Assembly (NCBI RefSeq): GCF_964204645.1
Contig: NC_134031.1
Location: 2,093,001 to 2,153,000 of the forward strand
From: Tubulanus polymorphus
Taxonomy: Eukaryota > Nemertea > Palaeonemertea > Tubulaniformes > Tubulanidae
DNA length: 60,000 nt
Reading direction: 5' to 3'
A program made the position numbers and the translations under genes. Position 1 is the stretch's first letter; each line of letters opens with the position of its first letter. The notes beneath the pieces were generated by a model. That model did no database searches. It saw only the letters and a program-made list of their open reading frames with translations, and was not told where the DNA came from. Positions 1 to 11,736 of this stretch are shown here, one piece after another.

Positions 1-1100
1 AAATCTAAGTCGTCGACCTTTTTGTCGTATAGATATCGCAAGGCCGACCTACGCCCGGCCTTACAAATTCCAACCTATTTTGCAATCAATTTGATGATAT
101 TCATGGAGGCAATCATAACAATCTCTTTCATAAGCCGGACTAAGGTCGGTCGGTTACCGATGCTGAGTTTTACAATAACTCATTATGATAATGATACGAA
201 TAAAAAAAAAAACAAATCATCACGTAACATTCAGTTTATGATAGATTTTTCTGCAGGAACAACGTTTCTCGGATCTTGTCGATTGACGGTTGGTTCCGAT
301 TTCAAACGAACGAATTAATTTCAGCGAAAGACAACAGTTAAAACAACGGCGCTGTGTGAGTGATAACGATAGCTTTGATGGCGAGCGAATGAAATATCGC
401 TTGACGGCGAAGAAAAACCCGGCAATTACTTTACCAGTCTGCGTTTTTATTCCGAACCAGCCGAAATTGAAATCTGAATTGGAAATTGTTTTTGTTCTAT
501 GTTCGTTAACCGCGAAATGATTGAAAGACTGACAACTATCCAACCCGAGGAACCATAAAATATATATTATTCATTTTCTTACATCAATATTTTATCGGTC
601 AATACCGACATCAATAACTGCCCGATATATTTGTTAACGCGCGTAACGTCATCTTTCTATGGCCCGATTATCCGCATTCTGCGTCGCGACTTATTTCTAT
701 AAATATTTCGGGTAGAAAGGACTCGGTGGTTGGTGCAGTTGTCGGTTGAGATTTTACTCCGGGGAAATCACCGAAAATGAACTCATTTTGACGCCCCCGG
801 TTCATATTCAGTTTCGATCCGCGTCTGAGTTCAAAGTGCGTAAACCTACTCGCGTTGATCTGGCTGAATTCAAACAAACCCACACTGGATCCAGCGTCGA
901 ATCAAACCAACACGGGCCTTGAGTCAATAATCCATACAACTGCGAACTGGGTTCAGCGGGTTCGTAATTAAATCACAAACAAAAAAAAAACAGAACAGAA
1001 AAAAACAGAAAAAAATCGTTCTTCCAATTCCCTCAAATATCAAAGAAACGTTTTTTCCCAAAACCACGGCGCAAAAAAATCAAAACTTGCGAACTGCAAA
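1..1100. other. Non-genic DNA, nothing recognised
   Basis: I see no gene here. Short frames exist on both strands around 220-540 and 668-883, but they overlap on opposite strands, lack an ATG at their start and match no family I know. A run of A-tracts occupies about 979-1080. A short inverted repeat (AAGGCCG / CGGCCTT) lies near position 40-62. Confidence 0.5.
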
Positions 1101-1124
1101 ATAATCTAGAAGCGTTGTACATTG

Positions 1125-1244
1125 ATGGCAGGTAAACGCGCGTGCGGTGACAGCGACACATTGTCAATATCAGCGCGCGATTCCAAGGCAGCAGAGGAGA
1201 CAAGGCGGTAGCGACTCATTTTCATCCTTACAGATCGATCAAAG
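1125..1244 (+). other. Possible first exon with a 28-codon ORF
   Basis: An ATG at 1125 opens a 28-codon frame (begins MAGKRACGDSDTL, ends AEETRR) closing with TAG at 1209-1211. At 1244/1245 lies a near-consensus splice donor, AAG|GTAAGA. The CG-rich stretch could be a 5' untranslated exon with an upstream ORF. A pyrimidine-rich acceptor-like sequence ending CAG at 1231-1233 would alternatively define an 11-nt micro-exon, 1234-1244. No TATA box or homology supports it, so this is inference from splice-like sequence only. Confidence 0.2.
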
Positions 1245-1249
1245 GTAAG

Positions 1250-2395
1250 ACTAATTGCGCGCGCAATGTTACGCCGTTATTATAATTAATCACGCAAACG
1301 ATTGATAGCACTGGCAAGCGAGTTTATTTGAATTTCTTAGACCACATGACGAGTAATTTTGAGATACAAGCAGTAATTTCCGCTTCTCGAATTTGGTTCT
1401 GAAAATCAGTCCGGCTATACGCGACTTCGCTTCGAGGTGTCTTGTACTACTTAATGCGTTATTCTTTCAATTTTGCGATTGAATGCATTTTTAATTTGAA
1501 TTTCCTCCTGGGCGCAGATCGACCTTGCGTCGAAAAGGTATATCTTGTCACCGGTACACGGTTAACGGTGCTCATTTTAAAATCCGCCCAGAAATGATCA
1601 TGGATAGCTACAACCCTTTGTCGTTCGTTCAGAAAAATTATCGCATTATCGAACGAAACGCGATCAGAATATTTTTTTTATCATTTTCATCATCGTCATC
1701 ATCATCACTACCGCTCTGAAATTGGCTGCCGTAAGGTCTTATCTGGGGTAAACATAGCTACGACAATTGAAAAATTAACTCGCCCCGATTTTATCAGTTG
1801 GTAAAAAAAGGAGAGAAAACAGTAGACGTGTGACTGGTGGCGGTGCGTGACGGATTTGAATTATAACGGACACATTTCGTAATATTGTTGAGCTGCAGCT
1901 TTTTGTAGCAGAAGCTGTATATATCATTATTATACGTTTAATGTGTCAGGCGCATTTACGATTCAATACCACGAAACAAAACAAAAAATGAGCCCGATAA
2001 TGATCCCTTGAGCTGAAATTTATTTCAACGTTTTGACTTTATCCTAGTCATCTTCGGAAATATTGATAGTACTTAGAAGTTCATCCAGTTGTGGAAGTGG
2101 TGGTTGTATCAACAGTGGTCTCCGTCACTCTACGGTCCAGTTTACCCAAACACCCAGACACTTAGGTTCTAGTTGAACTAAGGCCCAGATCTATAAACAG
2201 GTACCGTACAGGCAAAATAGAGTGTCGTTGGAGTATAGTGGTTTGGACCTCCCAAGAGAATTTGAAAATTATTGATCATTTTCTGAGCATCTATAGGGCG
2301 ATTTTAGAACAAAATTACCATGCAACAATGTTTTCGTGGCAAAAAATAGAAGGCTCGGCCCAAATACGGAGGAAGCGCCTCCTTGGTTCACCGCT
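1250..2395. other. Non-genic DNA with a possible repeat fragment
   Basis: No gene is seen. Bases about 2078-2200 share short blocks with 51605-51700: TTCAYCCAGT, GGAAGTGGT, CCGTCNCTCT and a TAAGGTTCT-like block. This suggests two diverged copies of one dispersed repeat. The rest is AT-rich and featureless. Confidence 0.4.
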
Positions 2396-2535
2396 GGGGC
2401 CAGTTGTACAGTCGTGACCTACGTCCAAAAGTGGTCTTAAATCTTAAGACTGGTCTTAAGTTGTTAGATTGGCTATGGAACTAAGTTGGTCTTAGACTGG
2501 TCTTAAGTCTAAGCCATGACTATGCAACCGGCCCC
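2396..2535. mobile_element. MITE-like palindromic element, family A copy 1
   Basis: About 140 bp bounded by complementary ends: GGGGCCAGTTGTACAGTCGTGAC on the left and its imperfect reverse complement, ending GCAACCGGCCCC, on the right. Inside, GGTCTTAAG / CTTAAGACC motifs recur in both orientations, so the whole element could fold back. Near-copies lie at 9191-9316 and 56233-56374. There is no coding capacity, which fits a non-autonomous DNA transposon. No target-site duplication can be read because another element abuts it on the right. Confidence 0.7.
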
Positions 2536-2536
2536 A

Positions 2537-2646
2537 GGACCCAATTCCACAGTCGTGAGTTAGAGTTAACCCTGAGTTAAAGTTAGATCATTTTCAATGA
2601 CTTAACCCAGTGTCAAATCTTAACTCAGAACTGTGGAACTGGGCCC
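2537..2646. mobile_element. MITE-like palindromic element, family B copy 1
   Basis: About 110 bp with ends GGACCCAATTCCACAGTCGTGAG and the reverse complement near ACTGTGGAACTGGGCCC. The interior carries GAGTTAGAGTTAAC and TCTTAACTCAG in opposite orientation around TCATTTTCAATGA. Other copies are at 12139-12236, 19829-19938 and, more diverged, at 19728-19827 and 47651-47745. It begins one or two bases after the family A element ends. The ends of A and B look related (GGNCC..GTTCCACAGT), suggesting a common transposase. Confidence 0.7.
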
Positions 2647-2649
2647 TGT

Positions 2650-3218
<569 letters not shown>

Positions 3219-3392
3219 TATATCGTCTAATTTCATTCGCTTATATAATCCTGAATTGAAAAACATTTATTAAAACGCAAATTCGAAAAAGTAGAAATAA
3301 TCGTGTATCGATACAAGGACAGGTAGCGTGGAATGTTGTTTTCGATGAAATAGCGATGCAAAGCGATTGCTATACAAGTGGACAGAAAATAC

Positions 3393-3405
3393 GGGATTCG
3401 AACCC
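3393..3405 (-). repeat. tRNA-like B box, degraded SINE candidate
   Basis: On the minus strand this reads GGGTTCGAATCCC, the pol III internal B-box/T-loop motif. The sequence 5' of it on that strand does not fold into recognisable D and anticodon arms. I therefore read it as a remnant of a tRNA-derived element rather than a working tRNA gene. Comparable motifs occur at 10829, 14653, 24306, 48265 and 48560. Confidence 0.35.
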
Positions 3406-3419
3406 ACTGATGCGTGCCG

Positions 3420-4440
3420 CCGGCCTCGCGAACGTTATTGAAGCGAAATAATGATTCCGATAAGAAGAAAAAGCTCGACGCCGACTTCGATTTACGTCAG
3501 TTTATCATCATAATCGTCAACATTCGTTTTTCAAAACGAGCCTGGAAACGCCAGCGATCGCGTCCTGTAGTCTGCGCGAGCGGTTAAACAGAAATCGCGG
3601 TTGATGTATGAGCGGCGAGTCCGTCGACGGGAAGCAATTAAATTTCGATTTCAGACGACAATCGAACGGTTTTAAGTGAAAGTATTAAAGCCTCTTCCCT
3701 TATTATATTATCCGGGTAAATGAATAAATATGATTGAGGGTTGACGCGATCGATGCTTCGATGAAAAAACTCCCCATTAACGGAAGAAATCGACACCTCA
3801 TATTTGACTTTATCTCGTCAAAATCGTCAATATATTCGCGTCATAAATGCGTTTTATTACTTCAATGTATGAAATCGAATTCTTCATTTCCCGCAAGGCG
3901 CGAAGGTCTATTTTTTTTCAAAATTGTCACGTCGCATGATATAAATATTCGGTGTAAAAAACCGAGCGAAAAGTGTCGATGTCTTATTTTGAATCGTATG
4001 ATTTTTGTGATGGGAATCGCTCGTGTGGGATTCGGGGATATAAGAAGTTTGAGTTGTAGGAATGAACGAGTAAGCCGCGTAGGACGAACTCGTCTCGAAC
4101 TGATCTGTTTAAATATTAAATCCAGTTCTACTAAAGGTTCTTATGAACGGTTCCGACATTCGAACACGGAACTTCTAATGGAATTGTGCTGTATACGTAA
4201 GTGTTTAGACTGTGTTTTTAAAAAGTCTACCCAGCCAATATTTTTGACATCTATACACAAACTCGCCGGCTTTCAAATTTCTCAAACGATCTGATATGAC
4301 AAGAACCGTTGAAACTGACAATACACACACGAAGCAGCAGCCGCGCATACCTCACGATGTTCGTCGATGACAACCTATACGACAACGGTTTTACGTCTTG
4401 GAGGAGCCTTCTAAAATGCTTACATCGATAAACGACAAAC
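3420..4440. other. Non-genic DNA containing a long unlikely ORF
   Basis: The longest open frame of the window (3734-4294, plus, 186 codons) lies here. It starts at TTG, is Ser/Arg/Lys-rich and contains no domain I recognise. I treat it as chance rather than a gene. Nothing else is seen. Confidence 0.4.
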
Positions 4441-4449
4441 ATTGTGAAG

Positions 4450-4662
4450 ATGTTTAGAACAAACAATTCTCGAGGATGGAAATGTTTTTGCATGAGGCTT
4501 TTTTATATCTTACTACTAACGACCTTGGGGTTTGTCGTCGGAATCGTTATGGAGTCCGGCAAAGTTAACGTAAAGAAATCCAATTTTCAAGATTTTCAAG
4601 ATATTTATGCGATGAAATCAGGACACAATGAAATATTTGCTCAGAAAAGACTCCCTCATTGA
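4450..4662 (+). CDS. Putative type II membrane protein amino terminus
   Basis: An ATG at 4450 opens 70 codons to TGA at 4660-4662. Residues 1-15 (MFRTNNSRGWKCFCM) form a short basic tail. Residues 16-34 are a continuous hydrophobic segment (RLFYILLLTTLGFVVGIVM). The remainder is polar and lysine/aspartate-rich. This topology is what Golgi-resident type II enzymes such as glycosyltransferases or sulfotransferases show at their amino end, but no catalytic domain is present and the assignment is only by shape. After the TGA the same frame stays open for a further 18 codons (HLMTKLCEIIKKDSS...), again polar. The piece could therefore be a decayed gene with a premature stop, or a first exon whose donor I cannot place (a weak GTAAAG lies inside). 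A chance ORF remains possible. Confidence 0.35.
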   Translation: MFRTNNSRGWKCFCMRLFYILLLTTLGFVVGIVMESGKVNVKKSNFQDFQDIYAMKSGHNEIFAQKRLPH

Positions 4663-7090
4663 CATCTCATGACAAAGCTTTGTGAAATAATTAAAAAAGA
4701 TTCATCCGTCAAACTATAGGTTTTTAATATTTAATAAGTTGTTTGTTTGTAATGTCTGCAAATGCCTTGAAGGCAGCGATATGCGGTGTAATGATGTGAA
4801 ACAATGCTGTCTGGGCAATAAGCTCTTTTTTCAGAGCTGAGTCTCAAACAATTTTGATTAATTACTCTTATGAAGCGGTATATTGAACTATGTGCCTGAG
4901 TGTCAACATCAACCCCACATATTTAACCATTATTAATCACTATAAGAGCCGACATATACACGCTTTGTTTGTATTGTGCATATTAACAAAAATCTGTTTT
5001 GAAAAATGACGCGCAAAGATAGTCTGTGCGAGTGACTGTTCAGTTGAGTTGGTAAGATATCAAATTCATGGCTACTTCCAGTAAACCTTGCGTTAATTCG
5101 GTTGTTTTAGGATTTTCTCCGACTTTGAGTTCGTCGGATTTTGAAGCATTTGAATACAATGAATGTGGCTTGAATAAGACGCAAGAGCTCAATCTTTGAA
5201 AACGAGAACTCAATCTTTTTACACTATATCCTGCATCTCTCATAACCACTACAAGCCTATACGCGTAGCTCAAACTATAGTTATAGACTCATCGCTTATA
5301 TCAACGACTGGGTATCATAGCGTGGCTCAACCTCTAACTATGGCGAGTCTTCGACTCAGAAAATCCCACTTATCTTTCTCTGACTTGAGCGTTCATATAT
5401 ACGACTTTGTTTAGAGTTCAACAATCGGTATCCATCTATCCGAGTCATCAACAGTGGTCGGTAGCGTGGCGCCTTTAGGCCGAGCATTCACGGACCAAGC
5501 ATTCTTAATCCTACCTGACCTCAGTTAACCTCGGTTAAGGTAGAGTCTTCTCCGGGACTTTCCTTCAGATTCATAATTTACGCTAATCCGGATTTCCAAT
5601 TCTATATCTAATTCTATATCTCATTATAATTTACTAGTTCATATATAATTATATTTTCGGTCTGGTTTATATTTACCTGGTTAATATAATCAGTAAATTA
5701 AGATTCCGTTGTTTCGATTTAATTGTATTTTGTGACCCGTCAGTCATCTCTAATTCTTTACCGACTTATCGGATTTTACAATTACGGTTTACTGTAATAG
5801 GTAACTGAACCGCCGTTTTATCGCGGCCCACTGTAAGTACCTAGTATTCCATTTACTCCAACTTATACTAAATTTATGAAAGGGACGAATGTCAACGAAA
5901 CAATTTTAATCAAGTCTTCGCCAAGGAGAGCGGTAATTAATTTCATCATCGCTCATATTGCTTTAGTCGCGGAGGACATTTCGTGGCTATTACTTTTTAA
6001 TTTAACGTGAAAATCTATAAAGAATGTCAACACGTATTATTGGCACAGGAAATGATCGTCCTCGCTCGCTCGTTATACACTCCGTGCCATCTTCAGAATG
6101 AGAAGACTCGTACTACAAATCAGGTTACTCTGTACTAACTCATCATCGCGCCGCAAAAATTGGTCAATGATATTTTCTTAGCCTTTCTCATTTTGCGTCA
6201 CGTTGTCCTTTCTGTATTCCTATCTTCTGTTCATTTGACCGCAATCACCGCCTGTGAGTCAGTTATCAATATTTAGACGGCAATCTCTGTGTCGTCGTCG
6301 GGCGATTGCCTTTGCACCGGCTTACACCGCGGAATAGATAGTCCTCGTTTGACTACTTGTTACGTTGGAAAATCTATTCTGCGAAGTTTGCCCGATTACT
6401 GTAGGATGTCAACATCGTCATAGGGGTGGATTTAGGGGGTGGTCCCGGAGTTCCAGACCCCTGTCTTCCCACTGAGGTGGCCCTTTTCATCACGACAGAT
6501 ATCATCAAAACCTGTAAATTTGACAATCTCAACCTCTCAGAATTGGCATCTTTTAGGATTTATTACTTCATAAATATGTTAACACCGAGGATATAGCTGG
6601 TGCCCTTTGAAAATATGGCCGCTTAATGCGAGAAATACATTTTCTGTTATTCTGAAACCCGCCTTATAATTTGACACTAGAATCTTCCCTGGTCACCGCT
6701 ATTCATCCATACACATAGAGGCTAATTTCCGTGCGCATGAATACACCTATACTGGGTTTTATCATGAAAGTTCCTCATAAGGATAAGAAGATGATGACAG
6801 AAATTTCGAATCAGGGACATACGCGCGCGTACAGGTCACAAGTTCAAGGATGCTAATCCGCTGCGAGCGTTATTTATCGGGGCTCCGTGGCTTCATCGAG
6901 TTTACGGCTAAGCTAAAGCGCCTCTTGTATGTATCAATCCATTATCAATCTGAAGTTTCGATACCACCAGAAACGGCGGAAAAGTCGTCAACGACCAATA
7001 GAATGGCTCCATAATCATCATGCCAAACTTTAGCACCAACGTTTTGCAAGTCCATAGAACGCAAAGAGGATACACCTATTTACCGGTTTA
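4663..7090. other. Non-genic DNA
   Basis: There is no gene I can support. At 6422-6460 a GGGGTGGATTTAGGGGG sequence followed by TTCCAGACCCC resembles the end of a CAGGGGCGGATCCAG-type MITE (see 15996-16337), but no partner end was found. The rest is AT-rich with isolated CG-rich patches. Confidence 0.45.
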
Positions 7091-7091
7091 T

Positions 7092-7480
7092 ATTTGTAAT
7101 TGAAATTGAAATTGAAATTTATTTTCATTACGATGTTACATTATTGAACGATATAATAAGTATGATTAGACGAAGAAAAATGTAACAGGATAATGGGGCT
7201 ACACGGAGAGACTGAAACAGTCTATCTAAGCCGTATCACCCAGAAGCATCCACACCACATTCATCACACTCACACATCATGCACACAAGTAATTAACAAG
7301 CGAAAAGAAAAAAAGGGTCAATATATTACACATTAACATAGGTTTGTATAGAATGAAAATTTACAAAGTGTCGCTGTAGATCTTCTTTGCTCTCACGGCC
7401 ATCACTGTGGTTCCTTTTATTGAATCATGTGTTATGCTTTGCCACCTTAAAACGAGAACCATATTGTATCTTGTTGGTGT
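7092..7480 (-). mobile_element. Retroelement 3' end, LINE-like with TTTCAA tail
   Basis: Reading the minus strand, a frame open for 39 codons (ending ...AVRAKKIYSDTL) stops with TAA at 7361-7363. About 240 bp of untranslated sequence follow, then AAAATAAA (7118-7125), then three TTTCAA units at 7100-7119. A stop codon, 3' UTR, poly(A)-type signal and short tandem tail are the usual layout of a LINE 3' end. The terminal peptide is too short to assign to a clade, and a host gene's last exon cannot be excluded, but the tandem tail favours a LINE. Confidence 0.4.
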
Positions 7481-7489
7481 TTAAACGTA

Positions 7490-8370
7490 TTTTGCTCGGC
7501 TCAAAAAATACTTTCCGACGGTAAAAGAAAGTCCGGTAATCTAGAAAAAATGGCGGACGCGTAATTTCGTAACGCAAACTCTTCGGGCAATCAAGCGAAT
7601 GGCCACGAAAATTGTTACTGACCCAATTGTATGAATGAGATGGAGTCGCCTCACGCGGAGTGATTCAGTTCTCGTCCGACCGAATTAATTTCTGGCTTCG
7701 GGAACGACGTGACTTTGTGCGTGATTTATTCACGTTAACTCAACGCCGCCGCGTTACGGAGAGAGAATATCAAATTTACCGAGATTTTCGCTGTTGCGCG
7801 TTTGCATCGTTTTTGGCACAAATAACATTTGCGTCGAACGTCGTGGCTAGTTTATACTATTTGGAATATATCCATATGCGCGTATTCGAAGCCGACACGA
7901 TTCGCTAACAGTCCTGAAATCGTGTTAGACTGGTTTCGTCATCTTAGATTACTCGGTTTCGTCTTGCTGTAGCGACGTGTGGGTCGGTCAAGTTGTTCTT
8001 AGTACCTGAGTCTGTTATGCGACCCTGAACGAGAAACCCTCGTCTTCGTCTTACTCGAGTTTCTCTCGGTAGGAATCTAATATTCTCTCCGCTTCGTAGA
8101 CATCTCAACTTTGCTTCTGCGCTCATTTGAACCTTCTAAAAGTTTATATCTAGTTTAACCGCCATCAACAGCCGTGGTACTGAAGCCGAGCTGAACGAGT
8201 CAGGTGGGCCTGTAATTGGGCCTTGAAAAATGCCCAAAATCCACAAAACCTTCACTAAGTCACACAAATAGTTAGTACCCGAATATTAAGCACTACATTA
8301 GACGATTTACATGCACCTATATTTCGGTGCAAATTTGTATCACAATTTGCAGGTGATGTTGACTGAAAGG
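7490..8370. other. Non-genic DNA
   Basis: No gene is recognised. The frame at 7660-7908 begins at GTG, is Arg-rich and has no domain. The stretch leads into the minisatellite. Confidence 0.45.
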
Positions 8371-8573
8371 CTGCCAGTAATAGGCCCCACATAGCCTGCC
8401 AGTAATAGGCCCCACATAGCCCGCCAGTAGGCCCCACACAGCCCGCCAGTAGGCCCCACACAGCCTGCCAGTAGGCCCCACACAGCCTGCCAGTAGGCCC
8501 CACACAGCCTGCCAGTAGGCCCCACACAGCCTGCCAGTAGGCCCCACACAGCCTGCCAGTAGGCCCCACACAG
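8371..8573. repeat. 22-bp minisatellite, nine units
   Basis: Nine tandem units of CCTGCCAGTAGGCCCCACACAG. The first two units (8371-8419) carry an extra ATA and read ACATAG instead of ACACAG. The next two have CCCGCC. The last five are identical. This polarity, diverged at the left and homogeneous at the right, suggests recent expansion at one end. Because 22 is not a multiple of three, all three minus-strand frames stay open and encode the same Trp-Gly-Leu-Leu-Ala-Gly-Cys-type repeat. These frames are not genes. Confidence 0.95.
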
Positions 8574-8579
8574 CATGTA

Positions 8580-9190
8580 AGTTATCGTACCTCACACTTT
8601 ACGGTTGGTGTTGATCTTTCTCTTGAAGAAAATTCATGCAGATTTTTTCTCCGATTCTACCGATTTTGCCTGTTTTACGATGCGGCATCGAGCGCTGGTA
8701 ATTAAAGCGGTCTTTACTGCCTTTCCTGACGCCGGAAAATCACACTTCACACATTCATGAATTATAAATGTTGCTTCAGTTCTCTATAACGGATGTTACG
8801 TAGCTTTGCCCAATTAGTCGTTTGAAATTTAAGATACCTGAATTTCTAGAAACGGCCAATTAATTAATGTTCACGATAATTTTTATTTCTCATTCTGTCG
8901 TTCGGTTTCTCGAAGAATCTTTAAGCGAATCTAAAAATATTCCTTTTTCTGGGTAGTGTTTAATCACAAAGACGATTCCCTCGGGACATGGAATTCATGT
9001 TCTCTAGTTGCAGGTTGACGGAATCTTAACCTGAATTTCTCGTACATTTTACCGTAATTTCAACCCGAAATGGATGCTGTTTCTCTGAAAATGTCTATTG
9101 AGTGACTCGTAAGATGTTGGAAATATTAAGAGGTGGCATATTTTTAGCTTTATATAGAGTACTATGCTAGCCGAAGCTTGAAAGAGCTCT
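8580..9190. other. Non-genic DNA
   Basis: AT-rich. An acceptor-like CTCTAGTTGCAG lies at 9002-9013, but no open exon follows it. Nothing else is recognised. Confidence 0.5.
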
Positions 9191-9316
9191 GGGGCCAGTT
9201 CCATAGTCATAGCTTACACTTAAGACCAGTCTGAGACCAACTTAGTTTTTTAGCCAATCTAACAATTCAAGACCAGAATACTTTTAGACTCGAGTCACGA
9301 CTGTGGAACCGGCCCC
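9191..9316. mobile_element. MITE-like palindromic element, family A copy 2
   Basis: Ends GGGGCCAGTTCCATAGTCAT and, complementary to it, GTCACGACTGTGGAACCGGCCCC. The internal blocks TTAAGACCAGTCT, GAGACCAACTTAGT and AGCCAATCTAACAA match the 56233-56374 copy in the same orientation and the 2396-2535 copy in reverse. It is shorter than the other copies because of an internal deletion. No open frame crosses it usefully. Confidence 0.75.
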
Positions 9317-9319
9317 TAG

Positions 9320-10820
9320 GTGCATATTATATCTTGTTACACCGATCGTTTAATGTAGTTTCGAATACTTTAGCTATCACTGTGGACCCAGTCCCGCATT
9401 CACATGTTAGATTCCGATACCGAGCCAAGATTACTGTGTATTTCCAATATTTCAACACTAAGAAAATCTACCTCCGGAACTGGAGCCTGTTAATTCGAAC
9501 ATTCTCCGCTGACAGTTCCCAATTATTGCAAATTGTCGCGTTACTATTATCCGTTTTGAGTGGGTTCTTCATTTTTGTCGTCGCACTCGCTAAGAGCTCC
9601 GTATCGGTTTACCTCATATTATCAGCTTATTCATAACATCAGTATTAGCGAATACAATGCGACGTAATTCTCCGAAGTAAAAGCTAAAATCGAAGGCGAC
9701 TTTTTTAGCTGAAACGACTCGCGTGAATTCGAGACGGACAAATTTGGAACGGGTCGGTTTTCTGAACAAAACGCCGATAGTTAAAAGCCCCGATCTCGGT
9801 ACCAGCTTCCCGCGAGGCGAGTCGTAGACGAGGCGATCTGCATGGAATAGAAGTTTGCTGAAAGTCCAGAAACGTGAATGGTATCGCTTCGGTAAGAGTG
9901 TTGCAGTCGCCTGTAGACTCGTAACACTAAACAAAAGTTTGGGGGGGGGGGGAAATTACAGAAAAGAAAAACGTTTTAACAAATTACCAAAGATTTTTGA
10001 AATTTTACTATCAGTTCTTGAAATTACATTATCAGTTTAATTATATAAGTTTAGTTATTATAACTGCATTGTACAGTGACGGGTAAATTTACGGTAAAAT
10101 ATTGAGTGAATATGATCTTTCTAAGTAAATATTCCTAAGTAAAGTACACACGCTCTAACAAGTAAAAACAGTATTCAAACCCCTGGGGCGAACTCTGTTA
10201 TCACAGATCGGAGAATCCGTTTGCCTCCAATCGTACTCTTTTATTGGTCACGTTACTTTTTGGAGTATCCGAAACCTCTTTTCTGTCGAGGTGGTGCGAT
10301 TCGGATTTTGTGTGGAGCCAACCGGAAATTTCGGACGGAGACTTCGGAGGTCATAAAAGAGTACGCCCCTGCAGTCACAAGGATTGTCGTGACCGAGGGC
10401 TTTACCAGTCAGCCAGATCATCGCATGGAAAACATGCGGAAAAATATCCGACTAATCTTTCCAGTTCGTTCTAAGGTAAACTATATATATCGTTTGTTTG
10501 ACGTTCAAAGTTTAATACCTGATCGTGGTAGATTAAGGCGAGATGATTAACGGGCGGGATTCCAGCGGCTGACAAGTGGATCTAAACTACGGGTAATTGA
10601 TTAAATTTCATAATCCCGGAGTCTGTGTTAGCGACGACTCGCGACGATGCCGGTTAAGCTTAATGATACCGACTTGCATCCATCAGACAGTGTAAGACGT
10701 CATCGCGGATCTTAATTTAGTTCAACTTGTTTACTCCCACGTTATCCGAGAGACTAAAAGTTTATTTTCGTGAAAAAAAATGATTAATTAATTCGTGCGG
10801 TGACCGCAGCATAATACGCG
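9320..10820. other. Non-genic DNA with a G12 tract and an unassigned ORF
   Basis: A run of 12 G at 9941-9952 interrupts AT-rich DNA. A plus-strand frame at 10221-10550 stays open for 109 codons and contains a fair donor (AAG|GTAAAC at about 10474). I recognise no domain in it and a second frame is open in parallel, so I do not call a gene. Confidence 0.4.
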
Positions 10821-10828
10821 CAGGGTCA

Positions 10829-10845
10829 GCAGGATTCGAACCTGC
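10829..10845 (-). repeat. Perfect tRNA T-arm, tRNA-like remnant
   Basis: The minus strand reads GCAGGTTCGAATCCTGC, a perfect 5-bp T-stem around a TTCGAAT loop. A complementary acceptor stem, D arm and anticodon arm cannot be folded from the 90 bp on the 5' side. It is best seen as a piece of a tRNA-derived SINE or a dead tRNA. Confidence 0.4.
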
Positions 10846-10979
10846 AGGCAGAACTATAGTTTTTCTTCGAATCTCGTGGTTGCTGATTCCCGAATCTGAA
10901 GAATCACTTCTAGCATCATTCGAACTTCTCAAATCTGTCCCCAGCTTAACCAAAGAACAACAGGAAAACAATTCCGAAA

Positions 10980-11730
10980 GATCACATTGAGCTAATTATA
11001 GTTTATTCGATGTTTACACAGTCGAAAATAAGTAGAGATTCCCAATATAATCACGAAAAAATGATATAGAGTCCGAAAATGTTTCCATGATCTAGTAGTT
11101 TATACAACGTTTCCACTATATTCTAACAGTTATCCTCAGGAATTACTGACGATGACTGAATATAGCGTTGAATAAATTATTAGCTCAAGGAAACATTTTC
11201 GGACTTATATTATTGTTTCATTATTATTGCATTATCGTTACAATCACGGAATCGACGTGCTACATCGAGATTATTAATCCCTGATACTCTAATGCCGGTG
11301 TCTTAAGCCAGTATCATTAAGTTTACGATCGTGTTCATGCAAAGATGTCCAGCGGCAAACTACGCGAAAAAGAACGATCGATTCTCAAATAATAGATGTT
11401 TATAGCAAGCAGTTTGTTATTCGGTTGTTTTATCGCACGTTTCCCTGTCATCGCTGTTGATATATATATGTACCATCGATGACAGAACGAATTATGAAGT
11501 TGAAAAACAATTTTAGATTACCTGACAAGCTGCACTCGTGGCTTAGGCTGCCAAGGGAAAAGATCGGATAATGAATTGGATGCGAGTTAAAACAGATTTG
11601 TCTTTCTGTCCCCTGATCGCCTGCGATGTTGCGTACATGTACTTTGTCACTTTGACGGCGTCTTGAAACTTAAGTTACATCGTCTTTACAAGTATTATAT
11701 GGGTTACAAGCAGTGGTGCTCAGAAATTCT
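10980..11730. other. Non-genic DNA with long-range partial inverted similarity
   Basis: GTCCGAAAATGTTTCC near 11071 recurs inverted as GGAAACATTTTCGGAC near 11190. The interval between them (about 130 bp) could fold as an AT-rich hairpin, perhaps another palindromic element. No gene is seen. Confidence 0.4.
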
Positions 11731-11736
11731 ACTAGA

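Noticed and set aside
3734-4294. Longest ORF of the window, 186 codons
   Set aside because: It begins at TTG, has a low-complexity basic composition, shows no domain and no splice or promoter context. Expected by chance in 60 kb of AT-rich DNA searched in six frames.
8255-8595. Three overlapping Cys/Gly/Leu repeat proteins on the minus strand
   Set aside because: A 22-bp minisatellite without stop codons opens every minus-strand frame with the same peptide, so this is no evidence of coding.
10829-10845. Functional tRNA gene with a perfect T-arm
   Set aside because: No D arm, anticodon arm or complementary acceptor strand can be found at a suitable distance.
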